The position numbers and the translations under genes were made by a program. The notes below the pieces were generated by a model. The model had not been told where the DNA came from. It did not search any database and saw nothing but the letters and a program-made list of their open reading frames with translations. This document shows, one piece after another, positions 17,259 through 25,932 of a stretch of 64,000 bases of DNA (position 1 is its first letter; each line of letters starts with the position of its first letter). Source of the DNA: Planctomycetota bacterium (GTDB lineage: Bacteria > Planctomycetota > UBA1135 > UBA2386); the NCBI GenBank assembly GCA_028281765.1, contig JANQJF010000125.1:1-64000 (forward strand), given 5' to 3'.

Positions 17259-19709
17259 ATGAGATCCCTCGCCGTTCTGTCACTCGCCGCCGTTCTGCCT
17301 GCGCAGGAGCTGGCGCCGCACCTCGTGAAGGCGCACATGCCCGAGATCGAATACACGAGCCAAAGCGTCGGCTTGGCGGACCTCGACGGGGACGGGAGTC
17401 TCGATCTGTTCTCGTTCGGCAGAGGGGACGGAAGTCAGCATGTCGTGGCCGTGCACCTCAACGACGGGTTCGGGCGGTTCGCTCTGGGGCCCGTGCCGGT
17501 GCTGGCGCCGACCAGCGACGACGATCCGGATGACCCTGTGTTCGCCGACATCGACGGAGATGGCGATGTCGACGTGATCGTGCCGACGACCGACACCGAC
17601 ATCTACGTCAACAACGGGGCTGCCGGCCTCGTCAACCAGGGCCCTCTGCGCCTCGGAGGCGATTTCGACGGCGTGGGCGGCGTGGACGCGGGCGACATCG
17701 ATGGAGACGGCGACGTCGACCTGATCTTCCCGACCGCGCTGTTCCGCAACAACGGGCTCGGCTCGTTCCAGAACGTCTCGGCGACACAGCTGATCGATGG
17801 AAGTGGAGCACGGCCGAAGTTCGGCGACATCGACGGCGACGGAGATCTCGACCTCGTGACGGCGTTCACGATCTCGATCAACGACGGGAGTGGTACGTTC
17901 ACCGAAGACACGGCGCCGCGCATGCCGATCGGGCAAGACCCGGGCGTCCTCGCCCTCGAAGACTTCGACGGCGATGGGGATCTCGACATCTTCAGCGGTG
18001 ACGGCAACCGGATCCTGTTCAACGTCGGTGGCGGCTTCTTCACGGCCACGCAGCTGCCGGGCGTGTTCTCGAGCACGTCGCAGTACGCGGTCGCGGACTT
18101 CGACATGGATGGAAATGTCGACATTGCGTTTCGTCCGCCGACGTCCCCCTCGTTGACCGTCCTCTGGAATACGGGTGGGGTCTTCGTGCGACAGGACGAA
18201 GTCGTCATCGTCGATGGCAACGTGGTCGCGATCACGACGGGCGATGTTGACGGCAACGGAGCTCCGGACATCGTGTTCGGCAGGGTCGGCGTCAACATCG
18301 GGACGATCTTCGCCGTCAATGTCGCACCGCATCGTAACGACGTTCTTCTGAGCGATGGCCTCGGTGGCTTCGCGCGCGGCGTGTTCCACGACTACGGCGT
18401 GCGCCTCATCGGCGGCATTACGACGCCCGCCATCGCCGATATCGACGGGGACGGCGATCTCGACGTCTACACGGGCGCCATCCGGCGCAATCTCGGCAAC
18501 GCGACCTTCGAGCTCGCGTTCAACGCCCCGGTGTACACCAACGGTCAGTTCGCGGATGCGGACGGGGACGGGGAGCTCGACCTGTTCGGTCGCGAGCCGC
18601 TCGCGCCGGTCATTCGCCTCAGCAAGAACGTCGGGGGCGTCTTCTCGGATTCCTCCAGCAGTCTGCCGGCGGGCGCGGTCAACGTCGGTCGATTCCTCGT
18701 CGCGGACCTCGACGACGACGGGGACCCCGACATCATCACGGCGCGCAGCAGCACCGACGCGATCTTCGTGAACGACGGCACGGGCCAGTTCACGGAGGCC
18801 GTGGGCGCGCTGACTCCGTTGCGCACGGGATCGGCCGTGTTCGCGACCGCGGACCTGGATGGTGACGGCGACACGGATGTGCTGCGTACGAGCGCGTCGC
18901 TGACTGAGATCTACTATGGCGACGGCGTCGGCAACTTCGCGGCCGACCCGACGCCGTACCCCGGCGGTTCTCACGTCATCCCGGCCGACTTCGACAACGA
19001 TGGCGACGTGGACTGGGTCGTCTCGGAGCAGTTCCAGCTGCAGTCGCCGTGGCTGTACCGCAACGAGGGTGGGGGAGTCTTCACGCAGATCGCGATCCCG
19101 CTCGGCTTCCCGCCGAAGTGGGCGACCGACTTCGATGGCGATGGCCTTCTCGATCTCGTGGCCGACGGCGCGATCCTCCGCAATCGTCCGTCGGGCTTTT
19201 TCGTGTTCACGACTGCACAGCTCGGGCTTCCCGAAGGCTCGAGCCTCGTGCGTAGCGCGGAGGATCTCGATCGCGACGGTGACAACGACCTGCTGATCTT
19301 GCGCGAGAGTTCGGCCGCGAGCGTCGGGATCAACCGCACGGTGCATCTGAGGTCGCCGTTCGTGCCCCGCGTCGGCGGCGAGCTGCGCCTCGTCGCGAGC
19401 TCGAACAGCCTCGGCTTCCCCGGGCAGAACGGCGGGACGACCTTCGCGTTCTTGCTCGGCTTCGGCCTTGCGCCGACGCCGGCTCCGACGCCTTTCGGAT
19501 CGCTCGCGCTCGATCCACAGGTGATCGTGGCAGCGGGCTCCGGCGTCGCGGACGCGATCGATGCCGACGTCGCGCTGGATCTCGCGGTACCGAACAACCC
19601 GGCGATCGCGGGGCTCGACGTGTTCTTCCAGGCGCTCGCGCTGGTCCCGAAGGCGACCGGCGCCGAGTTTCGGCTCACGAGCTTCACGGTGGACGAGCTG
19701 CTGCCGTAG
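17259..19709 (+). CDS. Secreted FG-GAP/VCBS-repeat beta-propeller protein
   Basis: This is an 816-residue exported protein with signal peptide MRSLAVLSLAAVLPAQE. From about residue 35 to 690 it is built of repeated calcium-binding units of the DxDGDGDxDL type (for example DIDGDGDVDLIF, DFDGDGDLDIF, DLDGDGDTDVL), as in integrin-like FG-GAP/VCBS propellers. At least 13 such Asp-rich loops are visible. The last 110 residues carry the shared C-terminal module (LLGFGLAPTPAPTPFGSLAL, then VPNNPAIAGLDVFFQALAL). It is probably a surface or secreted binding protein. It is divergent from the lysW leader. Confidence 0.9.
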   Translation: MRSLAVLSLAAVLPAQELAPHLVKAHMPEIEYTSQSVGLADLDGDGSLDLFSFGRGDGSQHVVAVHLNDGFGRFALGPVPVLAPTSDDDPDDPVFADIDGDGDVDVIVPTTDTDIYVNNGAAGLVNQGPLRLGGDFDGVGGVDAGDIDGDGDVDLIFPTALFRNNGLGSFQNVSATQLIDGSGARPKFGDIDGDGDLDLVTAFTISINDGSGTFTEDTAPRMPIGQDPGVLALEDFDGDGDLDIFSGDGNRILFNVGGGFFTATQLPGVFSSTSQYAVADFDMDGNVDIAFRPPTSPSLTVLWNTGGVFVRQDEVVIVDGNVVAITTGDVDGNGAPDIVFGRVGVNIGTIFAVNVAPHRNDVLLSDGLGGFARGVFHDYGVRLIGGITTPAIADIDGDGDLDVYTGAIRRNLGNATFELAFNAPVYTNGQFADADGDGELDLFGREPLAPVIRLSKNVGGVFSDSSSSLPAGAVNVGRFLVADLDDDGDPDIITARSSTDAIFVNDGTGQFTEAVGALTPLRTGSAVFATADLDGDGDTDVLRTSASLTEIYYGDGVGNFAADPTPYPGGSHVIPADFDNDGDVDWVVSEQFQLQSPWLYRNEGGGVFTQIAIPLGFPPKWATDFDGDGLLDLVADGAILRNRPSGFFVFTTAQLGLPEGSSLVRSAEDLDRDGDNDLLILRESSAASVGINRTVHLRSPFVPRVGGELRLVASSNSLGFPGQNGGTTFAFLLGFGLAPTPAPTPFGSLALDPQVIVAAGSGVADAIDADVALDLAVPNNPAIAGLDVFFQALALVPKATGAEFRLTSFTVDELLP

Positions 19710-19712
19710 CGG

Positions 19713-20471
19713 TCAGCCCGGGTCCTGGCACTCGAAGTCCCACAGGATGCGGGCGCCGAAGTGCTGCGCGATGCGGTAGGCGCAGCGACGGCCGCGAAGC
19801 GAAGGGACGATGACGGAGACGTACGGCGTCGGTGACCAGATTCCGTCGTCGCAGAAGTTGAAGAAGCCGGCGCACTCGACCTCCTCGGTGCCTTCGCCGG
19901 TCATGACGGTGTAGGTGTCTTCGGGGTCGTCCTCGTCGCGTCCGAGGTCGGGGTCGCGTTCGGCGTAGGCCTGCCATGTACCGAGGTCGAGCCGTTCACC
20001 GGGAGCGTCGTCGGGAATCCCGGCGCGCGTGAGGTGGAGCGCACTCACGCGGACGCCCTCGGGACCCTCGGGCAGCAGCAGGTCCTCGAGCGCGTAGAGG
20101 TCGGCTCGGAGGTCTTCCGGCACGTCCGGTTCGACCCTGGCGAGCGCCGCGCGGTAGCTCTCGCCACAGCTGTTCACGCCGGAGATCTTCGCGCCGGCGT
20201 CACGGAGAACGCGGATCATGTCCCATCGCTCGAGCGTGGCGGCGGAGTGAATCGGACTCGTGCCGCCGGCGTCGGGTTCGTCGATGTCGAAGCCGAGATC
20301 GATGAGGCGCTGGACGATGTGGGGTTCGCCTTCGATGGCGTACCAGTGGAGCATCGTTTCGTGGGTGGCTTCGGTGCGGCCGGACTTGCAGAGGTGGACG
20401 AGTTCGGGCGAGGGGGAGCGGTCTTGTTCGAGGAGGGTGTAGAGGTCGATCCAGCCGGGGGCGTGGAGCAT
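19713..20471 (-). CDS. Ankyrin-repeat protein
   Basis: This is a 252-residue protein without signal peptide or membrane segment. Two to three ankyrin-type units are visible at about residues 33-100: HETMLHWYAIEGEPHIVQRL-like, then GGTSPIHSAATLERWDMIRVL and AGAKISGVNSCGESYRAAL. The second half (130-252) is acidic and not recognised, ending in a compact region with several cysteines (VECAGFFNFC, RRCAYRIA, FEC). It is convergent with the FG-GAP gene, three bases away. Its start codon abuts a G-rich stretch that belongs to one copy of the inverted repeat. A protein-binding role is inferred from the repeats only. Confidence 0.7.
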   Translation of the reverse strand: MLHAPGWIDLYTLLEQDRSPSPELVHLCKSGRTEATHETMLHWYAIEGEPHIVQRLIDLGFDIDEPDAGGTSPIHSAATLERWDMIRVLRDAGAKISGVNSCGESYRAALARVEPDVPEDLRADLYALEDLLLPEGPEGVRVSALHLTRAGIPDDAPGERLDLGTWQAYAERDPDLGRDEDDPEDTYTVMTGEGTEEVECAGFFNFCDDGIWSPTPYVSVIVPSLRGRRCAYRIAQHFGARILWDFECQDPG

Positions 20472-20486
20472 GGGGGGAGGGTACAG

Positions 20487-20564
20487 GGGGGCTCGGGAAC
20501 GGGCCTGGACAACCTCGGATCAGAATCAAAGGCCGGCGAGACGCGCCCCCGGCGACGGCTGGGG
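20487..20564 (+). repeat. Inverted dispersed repeat, left copy
   Basis: This copy begins GGGCTCGGGAACGGGC, continues with GGACAACCTCGGATC, and ends with GGCCGGCGAG...CGGCTGGG. The same blocks, in the same order, occur on the minus strand at 20979-20899. By eye the two are about three-quarters identical with a few small gaps. Its G-rich start can form a G-quadruplex. It overlaps the 3' end of the transposase remnant. Confidence 0.7.
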
Positions 20565-20780
20565 CGGAGTCGACTCATGCCGCCTTGGCTGGCGAAGTCG
20601 GACCGTGATGTGAAGGGGGCAGTCCTTCTTCAGCTCGTCCTTCTTCCTGTGTGCGACTCTGCGTCTGCCTGAGCCCGGCTTGCGTCCGGCCCCCTCGCGC
20701 CTTCCGCCCCACTCAAAAAGGAACTGCAGGAGTCCCTGCTGCATGCTCGGCTCCGTCGCCATTCCTTGCCCTCGATTCAT
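20526..20780 (-). pseudogene. N-terminal remnant of a REP-associated tyrosine transposase (RAYT/IS200-like)
   Basis: Residues 24-64 of this 84-codon frame (WGGRREGAGRKPGSGRR, then VAHR, then CPLHITVRL) match the characteristic N-terminus of RAYT-type Y1 transposases, in which GGxRxGAGRKP is followed by a VxHRxR segment and HPVHVTLR. Intact proteins run to about 200-300 residues with the HUH motif and catalytic Tyr. Here the frame runs into the left repeat copy and stops, so the whole catalytic domain is missing. AT-richer sequence just upstream (20790-20850) contrasts with its surroundings and may hold its old promoter. It is non-functional as a transposase. Confidence 0.72.
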
Positions 20781-20898
20781 TACGAATAGGGACGAATTGT
20801 AGCGCCCTGCTCAATGGTAGTCAAGTGACTATTCGTTGTCGCAGCTGCCGAGTTTCATTCCCCCAATCAAGTCGCCAATCCCAACTCCCCGGTACGCA

Positions 20899-20979
20899 CC
20901 CAGCCGCCACCGGGCTCTCGCCTCGCCGGCTTCAGATCCCGATCCGAGGTTGTCCGCGCCCGAGCCCGTTCCCGAGCCC
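20899..20979 (-). repeat. Inverted dispersed repeat, right copy
   Basis: Read on the minus strand this repeats the blocks of the left copy: GGGCTCGGGAACGGGCTC, GGACAACCTCGGATC, GCCGGCGAG and GGCGGCTGGG. It starts a few bases after the stop codon of the inositol-phosphate synthase gene. With the left copy it brackets about 330 bases containing the transposase stump, an arrangement expected for REP-type palindromes mobilised by RAYT transposases or for the ends of a decayed element. Confidence 0.7.
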
Positions 20980-20984
20980 GCCCG

Positions 20985-22208
20985 CTACCCCCGCGCCCGC
21001 CGCATGTAATCCGTCAGCAGATGCCACTGCAGATGCAGATCATGCGCGTCGACATCCAGCGGCTTCTTGAAGAAGCAGCTCAGATGCCGCAGCGGACCAC
21101 TCTCCCCCCGTCGCGCCGCCAAATCCGCCAACCGCACCATGTCGATCACGATCGGCGCCGCGAGGATCGCGTCGCAGCCTTGCCACGTGAACTGCATCGA
21201 CATCTTGTAGTCGAGGAAGCCTTTGAAGTGGACGAAGTCCCAAGCGGTCTTCAGGTCGTTCAGCGACGGCACGTAGTCGATGCCGACGTGCGTGTGCAGC
21301 GGGTAGCCGAGGATCTTGGTCAGCAGCGCGTCCTTGCTCTCGACCTTCGTGCGCTTGTTCTCCGCGTCGGCGAGCACGACGCCGTCGCGATCACCGAGGA
21401 TGTTGTAGCCTTGCCACGACAGCACCTGCAGGTTGCGGTACTTGAACATCGGCGCGAGCGCCGACTTCACGAGCGTCTCGCCGGTCTTGCCGTCGGAGCC
21501 CATGAACGGCGCGCCGTTCTCCTCGAACAGGGTCGTGATCGCGGGGATCAGCGCGGCGTTCGACGGCGTGAAGTGGATGAACGGTAGTCCGAGTTCCGCG
21601 GCTGCGAGCGCATACACCGTCGACGGACGCACCGCCGTGCGTCGATCGGCATCGATCGTCTTGCGCAGCTTCTCGATCGTGCCGTGGTTGCCGTTGAGCT
21701 TCAGCTGCGGCTCGGTCGACGTCAGGTTGACGCACACGCAGCGGCTGAGCTTCTTGCGCTTCATGAAGCTCTGGATGTCGCGGCGAATGCGGTCCACTTC
21801 GGCCCGCAGCGGCTTGGTCGACGCCGCCTTCGACTTCGGAACGAGCTTCTGGATCGTGCGACCCGCGTTGACCATGCAGCCCTGCTCGATCTCGGCGTCG
21901 ACCGACTTCAGCGACGCGCGGATCTTCTCGAGCAGGGGATACGGGATCGTGCCCGTCTGCTCGTAGATCTCCTCGGCCGACTCCGCGAGGGTGCCCTTGC
22001 GCACCTCGTGCCCGCCGAAGACGAGCTTGTCCATCGGCGCGAGCGGCACGCCGTCGCAGAGCTCGGTCTCGGTCAGGAGGCCCTGAGGGTCCGACAGGCC
22101 GCGCGCGATCGACTTGGCGCCGACGATCAGGGTGGTCGCGAGTCCGCCGCGGGCGCCGAAGATCCAGACTCCGAGCTTGCCGGGAGCGGGTTTGGCTTGA
22201 GATGGCAC
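20985..22208 (-). CDS. ino1: Inositol-3-phosphate synthase (myo-inositol-1-phosphate synthase)
   Basis: This cytoplasmic NAD-dependent isomerase converts glucose 6-phosphate to inositol 3-phosphate, the first step to inositol lipids and inositol-derived solutes. It has 407 residues. The N-terminal Rossmann segment is WIFGARGGLATTLIVGA (about 15-31). NLTSTEP, FTPSNAALIP and GSDGKTGETLVKSALAPMF are the conserved catalytic-core blocks, and a late KGFLDYKMSMQFTWQGCD corresponds to the domain that closes over substrate. It is divergent from a GT87 mannosyltransferase-like gene, and a PAP2 protein with an inositol-phosphoceramide-synthase flavour lies elsewhere in the window, so inositol may feed lipid head groups. 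The 3' side runs straight into the G-rich repeat. Confidence 0.9.
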   Translation of the reverse strand: MPSQAKPAPGKLGVWIFGARGGLATTLIVGAKSIARGLSDPQGLLTETELCDGVPLAPMDKLVFGGHEVRKGTLAESAEEIYEQTGTIPYPLLEKIRASLKSVDAEIEQGCMVNAGRTIQKLVPKSKAASTKPLRAEVDRIRRDIQSFMKRKKLSRCVCVNLTSTEPQLKLNGNHGTIEKLRKTIDADRRTAVRPSTVYALAAAELGLPFIHFTPSNAALIPAITTLFEENGAPFMGSDGKTGETLVKSALAPMFKYRNLQVLSWQGYNILGDRDGVVLADAENKRTKVESKDALLTKILGYPLHTHVGIDYVPSLNDLKTAWDFVHFKGFLDYKMSMQFTWQGCDAILAAPIVIDMVRLADLAARRGESGPLRHLSCFFKKPLDVDAHDLHLQWHLLTDYMRRARG

Positions 22209-22325
22209 GTCGTCGAGGGGTCTTGGGGTGGCGGGACAGGCCGTGGGGGGGCGAGAAACCTAGCGGATCGTCGCCCGCCTGGGAATCGCTCGAACCTGTT
22301 TGATCCTCGATTCCTGTGGGTTCTG

Positions 22326-23555
22326 ATGAGGCGAATGCGTCGGTCCGGGTGGATTCTGTTGGCGGTGATCGCAATCGGCGCCGGGATGGTGCCGTTTCTG
22401 CGGAAGGGGACGAGCGAGCTGCCGGTCTACACGACCGGCGCAGAACGAATGCTGGCGCAGGAAGAGGTCTACCGGCGTGATGAGCCCAAGGCCTTCACGT
22501 ATCCGCCGTTCTTCGCGGTGCCATTCGTGCCGTTCACGCTGCTGCCGTCCGACCAGAACGTGCAACGCGCGGCGTGGTACGTGCTCAACGTGGCAGCGCT
22601 CGTCGGCGTCTTCGTGCTCCTGTGGCGGATCGCGCGACCCGCGCTCTCGTCGCGCCGGGAGGCGATCTGGTTTTGGGTCGCGTTCCTCGCGCTGACTGCA
22701 CGCCACGTGGCCGCGGTCTTTCAGAATCAGAGCCACGACCTACTGATCTGTTTCGCCGCGGTGCTCGCGGCCGTCGCGTGGGGACGAGGTCTCGGCACGC
22801 GCGCTGGGGCGTGGGCGGGGCTCGGCGCCGCGTGCAAGGCGACGCCGCTCCTGTTCGGACTCCCGTTCGTCATGCAGCGGCGCGTCGGGCCGCTGGTCGG
22901 TATCGGAGTATCCGTCCTTCTGCTGACTCTTCTCCCCGACCTACTGTTTCCGCGCCTCGACGGCCGCCTCTGGGGCCAGGCTTGGTACGAGATCATGGTC
23001 GCGGGAATCGGCGTCGGGGACGCCGCGGCGCGAGAAGGCGTGTGGCATCCCGGCAGCTTTCTCAATCAGTCGCTGTCCGGGACGCTCGCGCGACTGACGA
23101 CGTCGTTCGAACCGAGCTTGCGCGTGCTGGACATCGCGCCGATCCACCTCGGCGAGGGCGCGCGCAAGGTCGTGATCGGGGCGGGGCAGCTCGGCATCGT
23201 CGCCTGGATCGCGATCGCGTCGTGGCGGCGCGTCGAGTCGGACGAGCGGCGTCCGCTGCACTGCCTCGGCCTCGCGAGCCTCGTCGCGTGCGGGATGGTG
23301 CTGCTGTCGCCGATGAGCAGCAAGTCGCACTTCTGTGTGCTCGTGCTGCCCGCGGCCTACTGCCTCGCGCGTTGGCGACAGGATCGAGATGCGGTGCTCA
23401 AAGGGCTCCTGATCGCGGCTTTCGTCGTCGGCACGCTGACGACCAAGGGCGTGCTCGGGCGGAACGTCGGCGAATTCCTGCTCGCGTGCGGTGCCGTGAC
23501 GTGGGGGACGGTGCTGCTCTTGGCGGCGACCGCGCGAGGCATGCGCCGCGCGTAG
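22326..23555 (+). CDS. GT87-family polyprenyl-phosphate mannose transferase-like membrane protein
   Basis: This is a 409-residue integral membrane protein (glycosyltransferase family 87/DUF2029), a family that uses polyprenyl-phosphate mannose to elongate lipid-linked glycans. The start ATG 22326 is chosen because the first membrane segment follows directly (SGWILLAVIAIGAGMVPF). YRRDEPKAFTYPPFFAVPFVPF near residues 55-75 is the conserved first loop, and FQNQSHDLLICFAAVLA and KATPLLFGLPFVMQR are typical. About ten hydrophobic segments are visible. Upstream 116 bases separate it from the divergent ino1 start. The glycan made is unknown. Confidence 0.82.
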   Translation: MRRMRRSGWILLAVIAIGAGMVPFLRKGTSELPVYTTGAERMLAQEEVYRRDEPKAFTYPPFFAVPFVPFTLLPSDQNVQRAAWYVLNVAALVGVFVLLWRIARPALSSRREAIWFWVAFLALTARHVAAVFQNQSHDLLICFAAVLAAVAWGRGLGTRAGAWAGLGAACKATPLLFGLPFVMQRRVGPLVGIGVSVLLLTLLPDLLFPRLDGRLWGQAWYEIMVAGIGVGDAAAREGVWHPGSFLNQSLSGTLARLTTSFEPSLRVLDIAPIHLGEGARKVVIGAGQLGIVAWIAIASWRRVESDERRPLHCLGLASLVACGMVLLSPMSSKSHFCVLVLPAAYCLARWRQDRDAVLKGLLIAAFVVGTLTTKGVLGRNVGEFLLACGAVTWGTVLLLAATARGMRRA

Positions 23556-23600
23556 CCCGGCGATTTGTCCAGCGCGCGCCGCGCCGGACCTCGAGAGGGC

Positions 23601-25784
23601 ATGCGACTCGTCTCGACCGTCTCGGCTCTCGCCCTGTTCTCGTCTCTGTCTGCGCAGGCCCCGGACCCCGTCCCGCTGGATGCTTGGGCGCCCATTCCGA
23701 TCCACACCGCGCGCGACGGCCACGGCGTCTACGCCGCGGGGCGCACCTACAAGGTGCGGCTCGACGGTCGGTTCCGGTTCGCGCCGGCGCTCGGCTCGTC
23801 GCGGCCGCACAACCTCCCGTTCGAGTGGGAGACCGAGGCGCTGACGCTCGGCGGTATCTCGTTGCTCGGACCTCGCGTCGTCGAGCGCAAAGCGTCGGAA
23901 TGGCGCTACGAGTATGCGCACGGATCGGTCATCGAGGCTTACGATCTCGCGCCTCAGAGCGTCGAGCAGACGTTTTCGATCCCGCGGTCGAGCGGCGCGG
24001 CCGGTCCGCTCGTCGTGCGTGGCGTGGTCACGACACCGTTGCACGCGGAGCCGATCGAACGCGAGCACCGCTCGATCTCTTTCGTCGCGGACGACGGGGC
24101 CCGGATCCTCGAATACGGGGCCGCGACGGTGATCGACGCGGACGGGCTGGCGTTCCCGATGCAGACATCGTTCGACGGCGTCACGATCGAATTGCGTCTG
24201 TCAGCTGAGGACGTCGCACGCCTCGCGTTTCCGATCGTCGTGGATCCGACGCTGATCGCGAACAACCCGACGACCGAGATCGGCGAGAGCTCGACGGCGA
24301 TGATCCGCGACACCGGGGCGACGGGCCTGCGCCCGGTCGCGTCGTTCTACACGCGGATCTTCTCGGCGACGGACCACGACAACGCCGCATGGCTGACCGA
24401 AACGGGGTTCGGTGCGCCGCGCCTCGTGAACTCGGACCTGTCGTTCGACTACAGCACGGAGAAGGTCGCGGTCGCCGGTCTGCACTCGGAGAACTCGTTC
24501 GCGTTCGTGTCCGAGCAGCGCCACTCGAATCGGACGGACCTCGAGATCTACGTGCACGACGCGTTCGACAGCAGCTACGGAACGGGGCAGTCCGAACTCG
24601 TCTCGGCATCGAACGGTGTGCACTATCGCAACCCGGATGCGGGCGGCTCTCCCGCGGGTGGCACGCTGATGATCGTGTTCGACTACTCGAGTGGGGCGAC
24701 GCACGAAGTCCGTGGCGTCCGGTGGCACTCGAGCCTCTCGGCGCCGCAGCATCTCTTGCATCCGGTCTCGAACGCGACTCCGGGCGAGGTCGAACCGACC
24801 ATCTGTCAGCACCGCAGCAACGCGGACTGGGTCGTCGCGTGGCCGGACGACGCAGGTATCTTGAGCAGGATCTACGCGCGCAAGATCAACATCGCCGGAC
24901 TCTTCCCCGGTTCGATCATGACACTCGCGACGAGCGCGACGCAGATCTATCACCAGCTCCAGATCGACGGTCGTGACAATCGCTACATGCTGAGCTACGT
25001 CACGTCGCCGACAGGGATCGGCGTCAACGCGCTGAAGACGATGCGCGTCGAATGGCCGGGCACTTCGCCGAACGACATCGAGGAGTCGACGCTGCACGGT
25101 GGTCTGCTCTACACGAACCGCGACATCGCGTTCGACTACCGCGGCCGGTCGCACTGGGTGTGTTGTTACAACGCGCGCAACGGCGTGCTGCACCAGGACC
25201 TGTTCGTGCAGCGGGTCGCGCGTAGCGGCGAGGTCGTGCACGAGATCACGACGCCGACGCTGACGTCGCTGGTCAACTACCCGGCGTCGGTGTCGTTCGC
25301 CGACCATCCCTCCGGCGAGGACAGCTTCTCCGTCAACTGGGCGAACACCGACAGCCTCCACGGCTACTATGGCGAGGTGTTCCCGTACGACTCGGCCTGC
25401 TACGTGCACGCCGAGATCGGCATCGGGTGCGATCCGACCGAGAGCGAGACGTGGTCGCCCTCGATCGCGGGGATCGAGCGGTTCACCGGCACGCTGCACA
25501 ATCACGAGGGCAACCCGCCGAGCGCGCTGTTGTTGAGCCCGGTGCCCGCGACGATCCCGCTCGCGCCGGTCGGTGCGCCGGGCTGTTGGCTCCTCGTCGA
25601 GCCGTCGAGCGCGGTGACGATTCCGACGGCGTTCATCGACAGTAACGGCGACCAGAACGTGCGTTTCTCGCTGCCGGACGACCCGGTGTTCTTCGGCGAC
25701 TTCTACACGCAGTGGCTGCTCGTGCGGCCGGACAACCCGCTCGGGGTCGTGACGCACCGAGCGCGGTTCCATCAGGTGCGCTGA
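23601..25784 (+). CDS. Secreted protein of unknown function, paralogue A, with shared C-terminal module
   Basis: This is a 727-residue exported protein (signal peptide MRLVSTVSALALFSSLSAQA). Its closest relative in the window is the product of 27133-29343. Both share an N-terminal domain (YKVRLDGRF.F.PALGS, NLP..W.TE, ILEYGAATVIDADG, TIELRL, FPIVVDP) and a long middle region with repeated motifs around ADWVVAWPDD and NRDIAFDYRGRSHW that suggests a beta-propeller. The final 115 residues start at IGIGCDP and hold the common C-terminal module ending in LPDDPVFFGDFYTQW. No catalytic motif is apparent. It begins 45 bases after the GT87 stop. Confidence 0.78.
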   Translation: MRLVSTVSALALFSSLSAQAPDPVPLDAWAPIPIHTARDGHGVYAAGRTYKVRLDGRFRFAPALGSSRPHNLPFEWETEALTLGGISLLGPRVVERKASEWRYEYAHGSVIEAYDLAPQSVEQTFSIPRSSGAAGPLVVRGVVTTPLHAEPIEREHRSISFVADDGARILEYGAATVIDADGLAFPMQTSFDGVTIELRLSAEDVARLAFPIVVDPTLIANNPTTEIGESSTAMIRDTGATGLRPVASFYTRIFSATDHDNAAWLTETGFGAPRLVNSDLSFDYSTEKVAVAGLHSENSFAFVSEQRHSNRTDLEIYVHDAFDSSYGTGQSELVSASNGVHYRNPDAGGSPAGGTLMIVFDYSSGATHEVRGVRWHSSLSAPQHLLHPVSNATPGEVEPTICQHRSNADWVVAWPDDAGILSRIYARKINIAGLFPGSIMTLATSATQIYHQLQIDGRDNRYMLSYVTSPTGIGVNALKTMRVEWPGTSPNDIEESTLHGGLLYTNRDIAFDYRGRSHWVCCYNARNGVLHQDLFVQRVARSGEVVHEITTPTLTSLVNYPASVSFADHPSGEDSFSVNWANTDSLHGYYGEVFPYDSACYVHAEIGIGCDPTESETWSPSIAGIERFTGTLHNHEGNPPSALLLSPVPATIPLAPVGAPGCWLLVEPSSAVTIPTAFIDSNGDQNVRFSLPDDPVFFGDFYTQWLLVRPDNPLGVVTHRARFHQVR

Positions 25785-25800
25785 CGCTCTACCGTCGCGG

Positions 25801-25816
25801 CGTCGGGGAGCCGACG
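25801..25816 (+). terminator. Short GC hairpin after paralogue A
   Basis: CGTCGG-GGAG-CCGACG forms a six-pair stem with a four-base loop 16 bases after the stop codon. No T-tract follows, so it could be a weak terminator or an RNA-stabilising hairpin. Apart from this, the 148-base spacer shows nothing recognisable. Confidence 0.35.
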
Positions 25817-25932
25817 GCGTGGCGGGGTCCGTGGACGATTCGGTCTTGCCGCAACCCCTGGCCCACGATGAGGTAGCGTGCGTCGAGTCGGTTCGGCCGG
25901 GCGGCCGGAACGGAGCTTGCAAGCACACGTCC

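Noticed and set aside
17259..19709. A tandem DNA repeat within the FG-GAP gene.
   Set aside because: The repetition is at protein level (DxDGDGD loops). DNA units differ in length and sequence and belong to the coding region.
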